From contig NZ_JBHTLM010000013.1 in NCBI RefSeq assembly GCF_042678945.1, forward strand, positions 1 through 64,000: a stretch of 64,000 nt of DNA, read 5' to 3'. The translations under genes were made by a program, and so were the position numbers. The notes beneath the pieces are model-generated. The model did no database searches and had not been told where the DNA came from. It saw only the letters and a list, made by a program, of their open reading frames with translations. Numbering within the stretch: position 1 is the first letter of the stretch; each line of letters opens with the position of its first letter. This document shows positions 51,569 through 60,040 of this stretch, one piece after another. This DNA comes from Fontibacillus puldeungensis (GTDB lineage Bacteria > Bacillota > Bacilli > Paenibacillales > Paenibacillaceae).

Positions 51569-52203
51569 AGATGAAGGTAGAGCGAACCGAGATTTTGTCC
51601 CCATCCATTTGGGGTGTGATTACGGCTAACAGTTATTATACCCAGGCAGAGAGCGATACGCTTGTTGTTTTGTTTCCCGGCATCGGGTACCACTGCGATA
51701 AACCGTTATTGTACTTTTCCCAACAGGTAGCAATGAAGAATCACTGTGATTTACTGGTGACAGAGTACGGGTTCCAGAAAACGAAAGCAGGCTTTGAACC
51801 GAGCCAAATCGACGATCTGGTCAAGGAGGTTTTATTCTCCATAAAGCAAGTTTTGGAGCGCAAGAGCTATAGGGATATCGTCTTTGTGAGTAAAAGCTTA
51901 GGTACTTATGTTGCCAAGAGAATCAGCAGCCATATTAAAGCCAGAAACTTCGTGCTTACTCCCATCCAGGTCACGATGCCACTTTTATCGGAACAGGATT
52001 ATGTTGCAATAGGCACGGCGGATCATTTGGCGACGGAAGAATTGCTTCAGGTGCTTAGGGCTAGAGACAGCGCCAAGACGATGATCATTGAAAATGTAGG
52101 ACACTCCTTAGAGGCTGATACGATTAAAGAGACGCTGAACATTATTGAAATCATTTCAGAAAAATTAACGGATTTTATTCATAAGGACGGTACTACGAAA
52201 TGA
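51565..52203 (+). CDS. Alpha/beta hydrolase-like protein
   Basis: The 212-residue product has LVVLFPGIGYHCDKPLLYF near residue 32 (oxyanion-loop region), DIVFVSKSLGTYVAKRI near 103 with the nucleophile elbow S-x-S-x-G altered to SKSLGT, and MIIENVGHSLEADT near 175 with the catalytic His. It should be a soluble esterase-like enzyme or binding protein. It overlaps both neighbours by four bases (ATGA), evidence of tight translational coupling. Confidence 0.72.
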   Translation: MKMKVERTEILSPSIWGVITANSYYTQAESDTLVVLFPGIGYHCDKPLLYFSQQVAMKNHCDLLVTEYGFQKTKAGFEPSQIDDLVKEVLFSIKQVLERKSYRDIVFVSKSLGTYVAKRISSHIKARNFVLTPIQVTMPLLSEQDYVAIGTADHLATEELLQVLRARDSAKTMIIENVGHSLEADTIKETLNIIEIISEKLTDFIHKDGTTK

Positions 52204-52706
52204 AAATTGAACTGACTACTATCACAAAAGAGCATTTGGATACATTTCTGAATTTATACAACCTGTATTTATATGATCTATCGGAGTTTACCGGAGAAGA
52301 TTCGCTAGATACCGGGTTATATGATCTGGAGGATAACCATCTCTACGTGGAACGGGACGAGCTGCATCCTTTCTTCATTACTTATGAAGGTCGCAATATA
52401 GGTTTTGTTTTAGTTTGCGCCCCACCTTTTGTTCCGAAGGAGGTAGACTTCACAATTCAGGAAATGTTTTTGCTAAGGAAATATCGTGGAATGGGGATTG
52501 CTAAAGCCGTAGTAGAACGAATTCTCGAACGATTTCATGGAAAAATTCGGGTTGATCAATTGGCGAACAACATGGCTGCCGTCCATTTTTGGAAGAAGTA
52601 TTATAGGGAGCACCTGATCCAATTTACGGAAAGGGAGGAGAAGGTGGTTCTGGGTGAGTTAGAAGGCTTACATACAGTGATTTGCCAGACATTTGATAAC
52701 GATTAA
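52200..52706 (+). CDS. GNAT family N-acetyltransferase
   Basis: The 168-residue product has YNLYLYDLSEFTGEDSLDTG near residue 20, ELHPFFITYEGRNIGFVLV near 60, the acetyl-CoA loop RKYRGMGIAKAVVERILERF near 98 and NMAAVHFWKKYYREH near 123. It is clearly related along its length to the GNAT at 53623, on the other side of an esterase gene. The start overlaps the previous stop by four bases. The substrate is unknown. Confidence 0.83.
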   Translation: MKIELTTITKEHLDTFLNLYNLYLYDLSEFTGEDSLDTGLYDLEDNHLYVERDELHPFFITYEGRNIGFVLVCAPPFVPKEVDFTIQEMFLLRKYRGMGIAKAVVERILERFHGKIRVDQLANNMAAVHFWKKYYREHLIQFTEREEKVVLGELEGLHTVICQTFDND

Positions 52707-52728
52707 GCCAAGGGGGGAGCTACACTCC

Positions 52729-53592
52729 ATGAAAGAAACTAGAATCTATAAACAGTTCGATAATTGTTCCATTCAAGCCGATATTTATGACCAAGGGAAC
52801 AAGTCGCCGGTGATTGTGTATATTCATGGTGGAGCGCTGATTTTCGGGTCCAAAGCTTGGCTGCCTGACGAGCAAATTGAATATTTTAAGAAGGCTGGCT
52901 TTAGCGTGGTAAATATCGATTATCGCCTTGCACCGGAAACGAAGCTTGACGCGATTGTAGAGGATGTACGGGATGCTATGCTGTGGGTACGGTCTCAAGC
53001 GTCCGAGTGGTATGATTTTGACGCCGAAAATGTGGCCGTCATGGGTGGGTCGGCAGGCGGGTATCTTAGCCTATTAACCGGGGTCATGGGTGAGAAAGTT
53101 AAGCCGAAAGCGATCGTTTCTTTTTACGGGTACGGCGATATTTTGGGAGAATGGTATGCTAAACCTAGCGATTATTACTGCGAGAGACCTATCATTGAGG
53201 ATCCAGATACATACATAGGAAGCAACGAACTTACGCAAGGTGCTTGGGAACGGTTCAATTACTACCTTTACTGCCGTCAGCAGGGTGTTTGGGTAGAGAA
53301 GGTTACCGGTGTGAATCGACACGACCTTGAAAAATTGCAGCGTTACAATCCAATCGATCATGTCACCTCCGATTTTCCACCGACCTTATTTCTCCATGGA
53401 AATCGAGATACGGACGTACCATATGAGCAGTCGGTCATGATGCATAAGAAGCTGAAGGAAAATGGCGTTCCTACCGAGCTCATTACGATGGAAGGGGCGG
53501 ATCATGTGTTTGATCAGCATTTCCAAGAGCCAACCGTTCAAGACGCATTTCGCCACGTCGTGGATTTTCTTCATCTACACTTAAGTCACTGA
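52729..53592 (+). CDS. Alpha/beta hydrolase (HSL-type esterase)
   Basis: The 287-residue product has the oxyanion-hole motif IVYIHGGALIFGS near residue 27 (HGG), the nucleophile elbow VAVMGGSAGGYLSLL near 104 (GGSAGG), the acid in FLHGNRDTDVPYEQS near 228 and the His in EGADHVFDQHF near 262. This is the hormone-sensitive-lipase type of esterase (PF07859/PF20434), which could remove acyl groups from small molecules. AAGGGGGGAGC precedes ATG 52729. It lies between two paralogous acetyltransferase genes. Confidence 0.87.
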   Translation: MKETRIYKQFDNCSIQADIYDQGNKSPVIVYIHGGALIFGSKAWLPDEQIEYFKKAGFSVVNIDYRLAPETKLDAIVEDVRDAMLWVRSQASEWYDFDAENVAVMGGSAGGYLSLLTGVMGEKVKPKAIVSFYGYGDILGEWYAKPSDYYCERPIIEDPDTYIGSNELTQGAWERFNYYLYCRQQGVWVEKVTGVNRHDLEKLQRYNPIDHVTSDFPPTLFLHGNRDTDVPYEQSVMMHKKLKENGVPTELITMEGADHVFDQHFQEPTVQDAFRHVVDFLHLHLSH

Positions 53593-53622
53593 CCTGAGCA
53601 AAAAGAAGGAGGGGGGTACACC

Positions 53623-54111
53623 ATGATCGCTTTGCAGCGAGTCGAGTTTCATCAGAAGTCTACTTTGCGTAATCTTATTGAACTTTACAAATATGATTTT
53701 AGTGAGTTTGACCCGGAAGATGTCAATGAGAGTGGATTGTATGAATATAAGTATTTAGATCATTACTGGACAGAGGATGGCAGGCACCCGTTTTTTATTC
53801 GTGTAGACGGAGCGCTCGCTGGATTTGCCCTGGTTAGAAAGCTTGAAGATATGGACGAGCTGCCGGTATTTTGGATGGCTGAATTTTTTGTGATGAAAAA
53901 ATATCGGCATCAAGGGGTTGGCGAGAAAGCGGCGGCCGAAATATTCAACCAATTCCAAGGCGTTTGGAGGGTCGCCCAAATTGAAGCCAATGCGCCGGCC
54001 CAGCATTTTTGGAGAAAGATCATCGGAAGATATACGAATAATGATTATCGGGAAATCAGGGAAGAGGATTGGGATGGACCGATTCAAACCTTTATCTCGG
54101 TATCAGGATAA
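53623..54111 (+). CDS. GNAT family N-acetyltransferase, paralogue of the one at 52200
   Basis: The 162-residue product has LIELYKYDFSEFDPEDVNES near residue 18, RHPFFIRVDGALAGFALVRK near 58, the acetyl-CoA loop KKYRHQGVGEKAAAEIFNQF near 95 and NAPAQHFWRKIIGRY near 120. These blocks match the GNAT at 52200 in order and spacing. The substrate is unknown. AAGGAGGGGGG precedes the ATG; the AraC-GyrI gene starts 10 bases after its stop. Confidence 0.83.
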   Translation: MIALQRVEFHQKSTLRNLIELYKYDFSEFDPEDVNESGLYEYKYLDHYWTEDGRHPFFIRVDGALAGFALVRKLEDMDELPVFWMAEFFVMKKYRHQGVGEKAAAEIFNQFQGVWRVAQIEANAPAQHFWRKIIGRYTNNDYREIREEDWDGPIQTFISVSG

Positions 54112-54121
54112 GGAGTAGTCC

Positions 54122-55036
54122 ATGAACAATTACGTCGAACGCATGAATCGGGTTCAAGAATACATTGACGAGCACTTGTCGGAGAAGCTCAATCTGGACA
54201 AGTTGGCTGAAATGTCTCATTTCTCCAAGTATCACTTCTCAAGAATTTTCGCATCCATCACTGGTACCACTCCTATGGCCTACATCATGAAGCGGCGGCT
54301 AGATCAGTCTGTCATTTATTTACGGGATACGGATAAAACCGTGTTGGAGATCGCATTGCTTTGTGGATTCGAGACTGCATCCAGCTTTAATTCCGCCTTT
54401 AAACGGTATTTCGAAAAAACACCAAGTGAGCTGCGAAAAAACACTAGACATAATAGCAATATTTCACAATTTCATAGCAACAAACCAGCAGCCTTGGGCC
54501 GTCCTTCTCAGTATGATGAAGTTAGCAACCATAACTTTTTGAGGAGGATTTGGCAAATGAACATGGTCATAAAAGAATTGCCGGACATGGAAGTTGCTTA
54601 TGTAAGGCATGTTGGAAGCTATTTAGAGACGTTCAAGGCTTGGGGAAAGCTTGGGGAATGGTCAGGAAAACATCGTTTGTATCCTCCAGAGCAAACCTTT
54701 ATCGGAATATCTTTGGATGATCCTAGCAGTACGGAAGAGTATGCTTGCCGCTATGATGCCTGCGTAACGATTCCGGAGTCCTTTAACAAGGATGAACATG
54801 ACCCGGAGGTGCAGTACAAAATTTTACCCGGTGGGCTTTACGCGATGTACTCTTTTTACGATACGATCGACAAGTTCGGAATCGCTTATCAAAGCATTTT
54901 TGGCGGATGGCTGCCGAATAGCGATTATGATCCTGACGATAAGCACTGCTTAGAGTTTTGCATGAATAATCCGGCCGATGATCCGGAAGGAAAGGCCAAG
55001 ATTGATTTATATATCCCGATCAAGAAGCGGGCATAG
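54122..55036 (+). CDS. AraC-type regulator with GyrI-like ligand domain
   Basis: The 304-residue product has an AraC pair of helix-turn-helices at the N-terminus (LNLDKLAEMSHFSKYHFSRI, ALLCGFETASSFNSAFKRYF) and a GyrI-like domain from about residue 145 (NMVIKELPDMEVAYVRHVGS, PEVQYKILPGGLYAMYSFYD). GyrI-like domains bind drugs or other hydrophobic compounds, as in Rob, SoxS relatives and BmrR. It is the last gene of the operon at 50.95-55.04 kb and probably adjusts that operon to its inducer. Confidence 0.9.
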   Translation: MNNYVERMNRVQEYIDEHLSEKLNLDKLAEMSHFSKYHFSRIFASITGTTPMAYIMKRRLDQSVIYLRDTDKTVLEIALLCGFETASSFNSAFKRYFEKTPSELRKNTRHNSNISQFHSNKPAALGRPSQYDEVSNHNFLRRIWQMNMVIKELPDMEVAYVRHVGSYLETFKAWGKLGEWSGKHRLYPPEQTFIGISLDDPSSTEEYACRYDACVTIPESFNKDEHDPEVQYKILPGGLYAMYSFYDTIDKFGIAYQSIFGGWLPNSDYDPDDKHCLEFCMNNPADDPEGKAKIDLYIPIKKRA

Positions 55037-55338
55037 TTTGCTTAGAGGAGTCTTCGGTAAAACGATTGGCTCCTTTTTTTTATCCATTGCCGGAAGCCGG
55101 GTGGGAGTGGCCTTTCCCTGCATTTACCGAAGTGACCCTTGATCTGCGTTAGTATAATAGAGCATGAAAGAGATAAAGTGAAATGAAAACAATTTTTATG
55201 AAAAATAAGGTATAATGTGAGAAAGCAAGGTTAACCACATATCTCGACCTCATATGACCCAGCCCAAGATTATCGTAATCTAAGGTTGGGTTGCTTTGTA
55301 TGAATGGGAGCTACATTTGTTTGAAGAAGGTGCAAAGG
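55037..55338 (+). promoter_or_regulatory. Leader element copy 5 (diverged) in 302-base gap
   Basis: TATAAT at 55211-55216 is followed after about 40 bases by ACCCAGCCCAAGATTA at 55257-55272 paired with TAATCTAAGGTTGGGT at 55276-55291, loop TCG, and TTGCTTTG. The stem has the same layout as the other copies (CCAGCC ... GGTTGGG) but a different closing base and loop and a longer upstream segment. The rest of the gap shows no coding sequence. The GNAT gene starts 48 bases after the hairpin. Confidence 0.6.
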
Positions 55339-55824
55339 ATGAATTCTAGTATCAGTCTAAGTTCATATAAAGAGCAATTTACCCAGGACTTAAGTCGTTT
55401 TGAGCTTCCAGTCGACCAATTGGGATATACCGGACTTCCGTCAGAGGTATTGGACCTGTCGATATCAGACCCTAACAGATATCCGATCGTGATCGTTAAG
55501 GATGAACATGTTCCGGTTGGTTTTTTTGTTCTTCATATGAATTCGGATATTGCTAAGCTGGTTAACAACCCGAAGGCGATACTGCTTCGGGCCTTATCTG
55601 TAAGTTATCCGTATCAAGGGAAGGGCTACGCTAAAGAGGCGATGAGCCTCGTTCCCAGGTTTGTTTTGGAGCATTTTCCCGATGTCGATGAAATTGTTCT
55701 AGCCGTAAATTCCAAAAATATCGCTGCACAACAGCTCTATATCAAGACGGGATTTGAGGACAAAGGATTTAGAAAAATAGGGATAAAAGGGCCTCAATAC
55801 ATTTATCATTTCAAGGTGAAGTGA
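55339..55824 (+). CDS. GNAT family N-acetyltransferase
   Basis: The 161-residue product has PIVIVKDEHVPVGFFVLHMN near residue 50, ALSVSYPYQGKGYAKEAMSL near 85 for acetyl-CoA, and NSKNIAAQQLYIKTGFEDKG near 129. The substrate is unknown. ATG 55339 is eight bases after GAAGAAGGTG; an open extension to 55291 runs into the leader hairpin. It is followed after about 20-75 bases by a NUDIX gene and is probably co-transcribed with it. Confidence 0.82.
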   Translation: MNSSISLSSYKEQFTQDLSRFELPVDQLGYTGLPSEVLDLSISDPNRYPIVIVKDEHVPVGFFVLHMNSDIAKLVNNPKAILLRALSVSYPYQGKGYAKEAMSLVPRFVLEHFPDVDEIVLAVNSKNIAAQQLYIKTGFEDKGFRKIGIKGPQYIYHFKVK

Positions 55825-55899
55825 GCTGTTGGAGTACTAAATATGAACTTCATAACTGAAGCAGATTTGATACCTAAAAAAAAGGAATGTGTCCCAATC

Positions 55900-56322
55900 A
55901 TGAGAAGAATTGATGTAGTGTATTCGTTAATTACCGATAAATCCATGTCCAAAGTGTTGATGGTCAAAAATGAGAATGACTCATGGACGCTTCCCGGGGG
56001 AGCGGTTGAACCGGGTGAAACCCTGCAGCAAGCCGCCATTCGCGAGGCGAAGGAAGAGACGGGTCTTGATGTTGAAGTGTTCGGGGTTGTTGCAGTGAAC
56101 GAATTTTTTCATTCGGAAAAGCAGGAGCATGTTATTTTGATCACGTTTAGAGCAGAGATGGTTAGCGGGGAAATAGAAATCAGCAGGCCGGAGGAAATTC
56201 AGGAAATCCGCTGGATTGACTTGGAAGAAGCTGATATGTTGATGCCTTTCTATTTAGAGGGGATAAAAACCATTGTCGACCGAAATGTGGAAGTAACCTA
56301 TTATGATGAAGGAGTCCTGTAA
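55900..56322 (+). CDS. NUDIX hydrolase
   Basis: The 140-residue product begins MRRIDVVYSLITDKSMSKVL and has a full NUDIX box, GGAVEPGETLQQAAIREAKE followed by ETGL, at about residues 32-55. The start at ATG 55900 lies about ten bases after AAAGGAATG; the frame also opens at 55843 with a plausible extra 19 residues. It should hydrolyse a nucleoside diphosphate derivative. It lies between a GNAT gene and an aldo/keto reductase gene, all in one direction. Confidence 0.83.
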   Translation: MRRIDVVYSLITDKSMSKVLMVKNENDSWTLPGGAVEPGETLQQAAIREAKEETGLDVEVFGVVAVNEFFHSEKQEHVILITFRAEMVSGEIEISRPEEIQEIRWIDLEEADMLMPFYLEGIKTIVDRNVEVTYYDEGVL

Positions 56323-56360
56323 GTCTTACATGAATATCACTAGTGGGAGTGCGAAGAATA

Positions 56361-57365
56361 ATGAGCGAAGAAACGATAACGGTCAATCATTTACGGAAAC
56401 TGGGCAACTCCAATTTAAGTCTGTCCCCGCTTGGACTAGGCTGTTGGCAGTTTAGCAACGGAAAAGGGACGGTCGGAAAATTTTGGCCAGCACTGGGGCT
56501 GGAGGATGTGCTGAAAATTGTCCAAACCAGCTTGGACGGAGGTATCAACTGGTTTGATACCGCAGAGGTGTATGGCGGCGGTCAATCCGAGAAAATGCTG
56601 GCAGACGCCTTGAAGCAAATTGGCACTTCGGAGGCGGAGCATGCATATATCGCTACGAAATGGTGGCCGATTCTACGCTCCGCAGGGAATATTCCGAAAA
56701 CAATTGATGAACGGATCTCGATGCTGGACCATCGAACCATTCACCTCTACCAGGTGCATCAGCCGTACTCGTTCTCCTCGGTTGCTAGACAGATGAAAGA
56801 AATGGCTAAGCTAGTCAAGCAAGGGAAAGTCCAAAACATCGGGGTCAGCAATTTCTCGGCCAAGCAAATGCGCGAAGCGGATACCGTTCTCAAAGAGCAT
56901 GGACTCCGTCTTGTCTCGAATCAAGTCAAATACAGCCTGCTTGATCGTAGAATTGAAGAGAACGGGATCCTGGATACGGCAAAAGAGCTTGGGGTTGCCA
57001 TCATCGCTTATTCGCCGCTGGAGCAAGGCATTTTAAGCGGAAAATTCCACAGCAACCCTTCGTTAGTCAAGTCGATCAAGGGACCACGCAAGTGGATGCC
57101 GACTTTCCGGGATTCGGGCCTCCGCAAATCGAAGCCGCTCATTGATGAACTGGAGCAGCTAGCCCGGAAATATGACGTGTCCCCGACACAAATCGCTTTG
57201 AATTGGCTAATTCATGCTCATGGCGAAACCGTATTTGCGATTCCGGGAGCTTCAAAGGTCCATCACGCCGAGCAAAATGTGAAGGCGATGACGTTTTCGC
57301 TGACTCCTGCTGAAGTGGAGTGGATCGGCAAGATATCCCATCAAGTTATTCATTCCACTAAATAA
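56361..57365 (+). CDS. Aldo/keto reductase
   Basis: The 334-residue product has the family start LGNSNLSLSPLGLGCWQFSN and the catalytic tetrad: Asp and Tyr in NWFDTAEVYGGGQSEKML near residue 60, Lys in YIATKWWPIL near 96 and His in LYQVHQPYS near 130. The NADPH site is marked by YSPLEQGILSGKF near 218 and IPGASKVHHAEQN near 295. It reduces carbonyl compounds with NADPH. ATG 56361 is chosen; GTG 56343 is an in-frame alternative. A strong terminator follows. Confidence 0.92.
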   Translation: MSEETITVNHLRKLGNSNLSLSPLGLGCWQFSNGKGTVGKFWPALGLEDVLKIVQTSLDGGINWFDTAEVYGGGQSEKMLADALKQIGTSEAEHAYIATKWWPILRSAGNIPKTIDERISMLDHRTIHLYQVHQPYSFSSVARQMKEMAKLVKQGKVQNIGVSNFSAKQMREADTVLKEHGLRLVSNQVKYSLLDRRIEENGILDTAKELGVAIIAYSPLEQGILSGKFHSNPSLVKSIKGPRKWMPTFRDSGLRKSKPLIDELEQLARKYDVSPTQIALNWLIHAHGETVFAIPGASKVHHAEQNVKAMTFSLTPAEVEWIGKISHQVIHSTK

Positions 57366-57381
57366 AACTGCTCATTTTAGC

Positions 57382-57415
57382 TACCGTATCCGAAACAGGA
57401 TACGGTATTTTTTTG
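57382..57415 (+). terminator. Intrinsic terminator
   Basis: TACCGTATCC at 57382-57391 pairs with GGATACGGTA at 57398-57407, followed by TTTTTTT. Confidence 0.9.
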
Positions 57416-57427
57416 CCTTATTATAAA

Positions 57428-57479
57428 TTGACATATATCACGCTGTGATATAAGATTACTATATCACGACGTGATATAG
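57428..57479 (+). promoter_or_regulatory. PadR promoter with two palindromic operators
   Basis: TTGACA at 57428-57433 and TAAGAT at 57451-57456 (17-base spacer) form the promoter. TATATCAC/GTGATATA at 57434-57452 fills the spacer, and CTATATCAC/GTGATATAG at 57459-57479 covers the transcript start. Both arms are separated by three bases and the centres are 26 bases apart. ATATCAC-N3-GTGATAT is a plausible PadR site and implies autorepression. Confidence 0.85.
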
Positions 57480-57509
57480 TTTGATGTGATGTATGGAGGC
57501 GATGGGATA

Positions 57510-57827
57510 GTGAATTTTGAGAAGGTGAAGAAACGCTTTATTCCCATGAGCGAAACGATGCTTTACATATTGTTGTCCTTGCGCCAGGAACGGCATGGTT
57601 ACGGCATTATGCAATACGTCAAAGAGATCACTCATGAACGGATAACATTGGGCGCAGGAACTATTTACCAAACATTAGGCAAGCTTGAAAAAGATGGCTT
57701 GATATCTCCGACAAGGGAAGAGGACCGGAAGAAATTCTACGTGATGACGGAGCTGGGAGAACAAGTTTTAGTGGAAGAAGCGAGACGTATTAAAGAGATT
57801 TATGAAAATGTGGAGGGGTTGCTATGA
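57510..57827 (+). CDS. PadR family transcriptional regulator
   Basis: The 105-residue product has the PadR winged helix: IPMSETMLYILLSLRQERHG, then GYGIMQYVKEITHERI and GAGTIYQTLGKLEKDGLI, with a short C-terminal helix. It likely represses its own operon through the two palindromes upstream and is released by an unknown ligand. GTG 57510 follows GGAGGCGATGGGATA; ATG 57486 and 57489 are in frame but lack a site. The stop overlaps the DUF2812 gene start. Confidence 0.9.
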   Translation: MNFEKVKKRFIPMSETMLYILLSLRQERHGYGIMQYVKEITHERITLGAGTIYQTLGKLEKDGLISPTREEDRKKFYVMTELGEQVLVEEARRIKEIYENVEGLL

Positions 57828-58363
57828 GCCAAAAGAAAACCGTATTATTGTCCGCCTTTCGGCATGTGATCCCGGCCGATTATGAGCAATGGTTTGAGAA
57901 TTTGGCGGCTCAAGGCTGGCATCCACAACATATCGGCCAGTGGAGTTCGATCGTCATGAGATTTACGAAAGGGAACCCGGAGCGCTACAGCTATGTCGTT
58001 GATCTTCAAGCCGTGCCGAGAAAGGACTACAAGCCAACCTATGAAGAGTTTGGGTGGGAATTCGTGGGCCAAATGGCCAGCGCCTATGTTTGGCGTAAGA
58101 AGTATGCCGATAAGCGCCCGGAGTCTTTCACCGATCAGGAGCAGCTAAATGAGAGAAATAAGCGATTCATTTGGGCTATTTCTTTTTCCTTTATCATTTT
58201 TCTGCTCATAGCCCTCGTTCTTGCCGTACTGCTGCTGGTGAACCTTGAGTTTATGAACTTATCGGATGATGTGCAATTTGCTGCTGGGCTGTTGTTGTCC
58301 GGTGGGGCTGCAATTTATCTGGGACTTACGATGCGAAAAATTAAGAAAAGTATGAAAGAATAA
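57824..58363 (+). CDS. DUF2812 domain membrane protein
   Basis: The 179-residue product has a soluble DUF2812 N-terminal half (FENLAAQGWHPQHIGQWSSI, MRFTKGNPERYSYVVDLQAV) and two membrane helices near residues 112-135 and 148-165. PadR-DUF2812 pairs are common in Firmicutes; the DUF2812 protein may be a membrane partner or anti-regulator. It overlaps the PadR gene by four bases. Confidence 0.87.
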   Translation: MSQKKTVLLSAFRHVIPADYEQWFENLAAQGWHPQHIGQWSSIVMRFTKGNPERYSYVVDLQAVPRKDYKPTYEEFGWEFVGQMASAYVWRKKYADKRPESFTDQEQLNERNKRFIWAISFSFIIFLLIALVLAVLLLVNLEFMNLSDDVQFAAGLLLSGGAAIYLGLTMRKIKKSMKE

Positions 58364-58430
58364 GGCAGACATAATTCCACCTGATTTGGCCAATACTTCC
58401 TGCATAAAGCATGTCAGGAGGCAGGTAACT

Positions 58431-59909
58431 GTGGCAAAAACCAAAGAGAAGCAAGAAGGGTTGTCAACGTTTCATCTAACGATGCTTGCACTGGGGACGG
58501 TTGTGGGGGGCTCATTTTTTTTAGGATCAGGAGTTGGTATCAAAGCGGCGGGGCCAAGTATTCTTATTTCCTATATTCTTGGCGGCTTGTTGATCTATAT
58601 TATTCTGTACGCGTTATCGGAAATGACGGTGGCCGATCCGGTGGCCGGCTCCTTCCGTACGTATGCGGAGCGCAGCTTTGGCCCCGCCGTAGGCTTTATT
58701 ACCGGCTGGGTGTACTGGACTGGTCTTGTGTTTGCCATGTCCAGCGAGTCGATCGCCGCAACTACGTTTCTTAGGCAATGGTTTCCTAATCTATCGCCCG
58801 CGTTGATGGGAGCGTCAATTATCATCGGGATCACCCTGCTCAATTTGCTTGGGGCCAAATATTTGAGCAAGCTGGAGAGCAGCCTGGCTGCCGTCAAACT
58901 GCTTGCTATCGCCGGATTTATCGCTATCGGCCTCGCGATTATCGCCGGGCTAATGCCGGGTACTCCGGCCATTGGTGCCGGTGAACTGCGCGGGCAGCCC
59001 TGGTTCCCCGGCGGAATTGCCGGGATTGCAGGCAGTATGCTGATCGTCATTTTTACTTACGCCGGTTTTGAGGTAATCGGGCTTGCTGCATCGGAAGTGC
59101 GAAATCCAAAGAAAACTGTTCCCCGAGCAATCAACTTGACATTAATCAGCTTGGTGGGACTTTACGTAGCGGCCATTGCTGTAATCCTTCTTTTGTTTCC
59201 TACTCAGGGGATCATCGAGGACCAGAGCCCTTTTGTGCTCGCTTTAAATCGCTGGGGAATGAACTGGGCGGGCCTGCTGATCAACATCGTTATGGTTACA
59301 GCTATTTTATCCACGATGCTGGCTTCTACCTTTGGGCTAGGGCGGATGATCCGATCCCTGGCGGCGGAGGGCCACGCTCCTGGCTGGCTGAAGGAAAAGA
59401 CGGAGGTCCCTTACCGCGGGATTTTGTTTTCGGGCCTTGCCATGCTCGGCGGATTGGGTCTTGGCTTCCTGCTTCCACGCCATGTCTATTTGTTCTTAAT
59501 CAGCCTGGGAGGATTTTCTCTCCTGTTTGCCTATTTTGTAATATTGGGCTCTCATTACAAATGGCGTAAGCGGACTCCTTGTTCGCCGGAGGCGGCATGT
59601 CAACTCCCCGGGTTCCCATATACATCCTGGCTGGGATTAATAGGGATGATCGGAATCTTTGCCAGCATGCCTTTTATTCCAGGGCAAGGAGCTGGGCTTA
59701 TCGCAGGGCTGATTCTGGTTACTGCGCTGACCGGAATTTATTATCTAAAAACTATGCTCGCTCGCCATCCTTCTCGGGCGGCGCGATTTCGTGTCGCACC
59801 ACCTGCGAGACGTATCAGGCCAATTCATGTGCCTTACGCACAAATGGAAGCATCCGAGGAATATGCGGAGAAGACCAGGCATGAGCCCATGGATAAGCCA
59901 AAGTCTTAG
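58431..59909 (+). CDS. APC family amino acid permease
   Basis: The 492-residue product has 12 predicted membrane helices and the APC signature GTVVGGSFFLGSGVGI in helix one. The motif IFTYAGFEVIGLAASEVRNP near residue 210 is typical of amino acid/polyamine antiporters and of YfnA/YkbA types. The C-terminal tail is basic and cytoplasmic. It should import amino acids with protons or exchange them; the substrate is unknown. GTG 58431 follows CAGGAGGCAGG; an in-frame ATG at 58386 lies before it. A terminator follows. Confidence 0.88.
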   Translation: MAKTKEKQEGLSTFHLTMLALGTVVGGSFFLGSGVGIKAAGPSILISYILGGLLIYIILYALSEMTVADPVAGSFRTYAERSFGPAVGFITGWVYWTGLVFAMSSESIAATTFLRQWFPNLSPALMGASIIIGITLLNLLGAKYLSKLESSLAAVKLLAIAGFIAIGLAIIAGLMPGTPAIGAGELRGQPWFPGGIAGIAGSMLIVIFTYAGFEVIGLAASEVRNPKKTVPRAINLTLISLVGLYVAAIAVILLLFPTQGIIEDQSPFVLALNRWGMNWAGLLINIVMVTAILSTMLASTFGLGRMIRSLAAEGHAPGWLKEKTEVPYRGILFSGLAMLGGLGLGFLLPRHVYLFLISLGGFSLLFAYFVILGSHYKWRKRTPCSPEAACQLPGFPYTSWLGLIGMIGIFASMPFIPGQGAGLIAGLILVTALTGIYYLKTMLARHPSRAARFRVAPPARRIRPIHVPYAQMEASEEYAEKTRHEPMDKPKS

Positions 59910-59932
59910 AAGTTGTCTCCTACACATAAACG

Positions 59933-59979
59933 AAAACCTCAAAAATCCCTACTATTTTTTGGGACTTTTTGAGGTTTTT
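59933..59979 (+). terminator. Intrinsic terminator
   Basis: AAAACCTCAAAAATCCC at 59933-59949 pairs with GGGACTTTTTGAGGTTTT at 59961-59978, followed by T residues. Confidence 0.88.
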
Positions 59980-60040
59980 CCTTCTGTTCTCGTTTGGTAA
60001 GTAGTAGAATGAGTAAAAAATAGCAAAGGAGTCGTAAATC

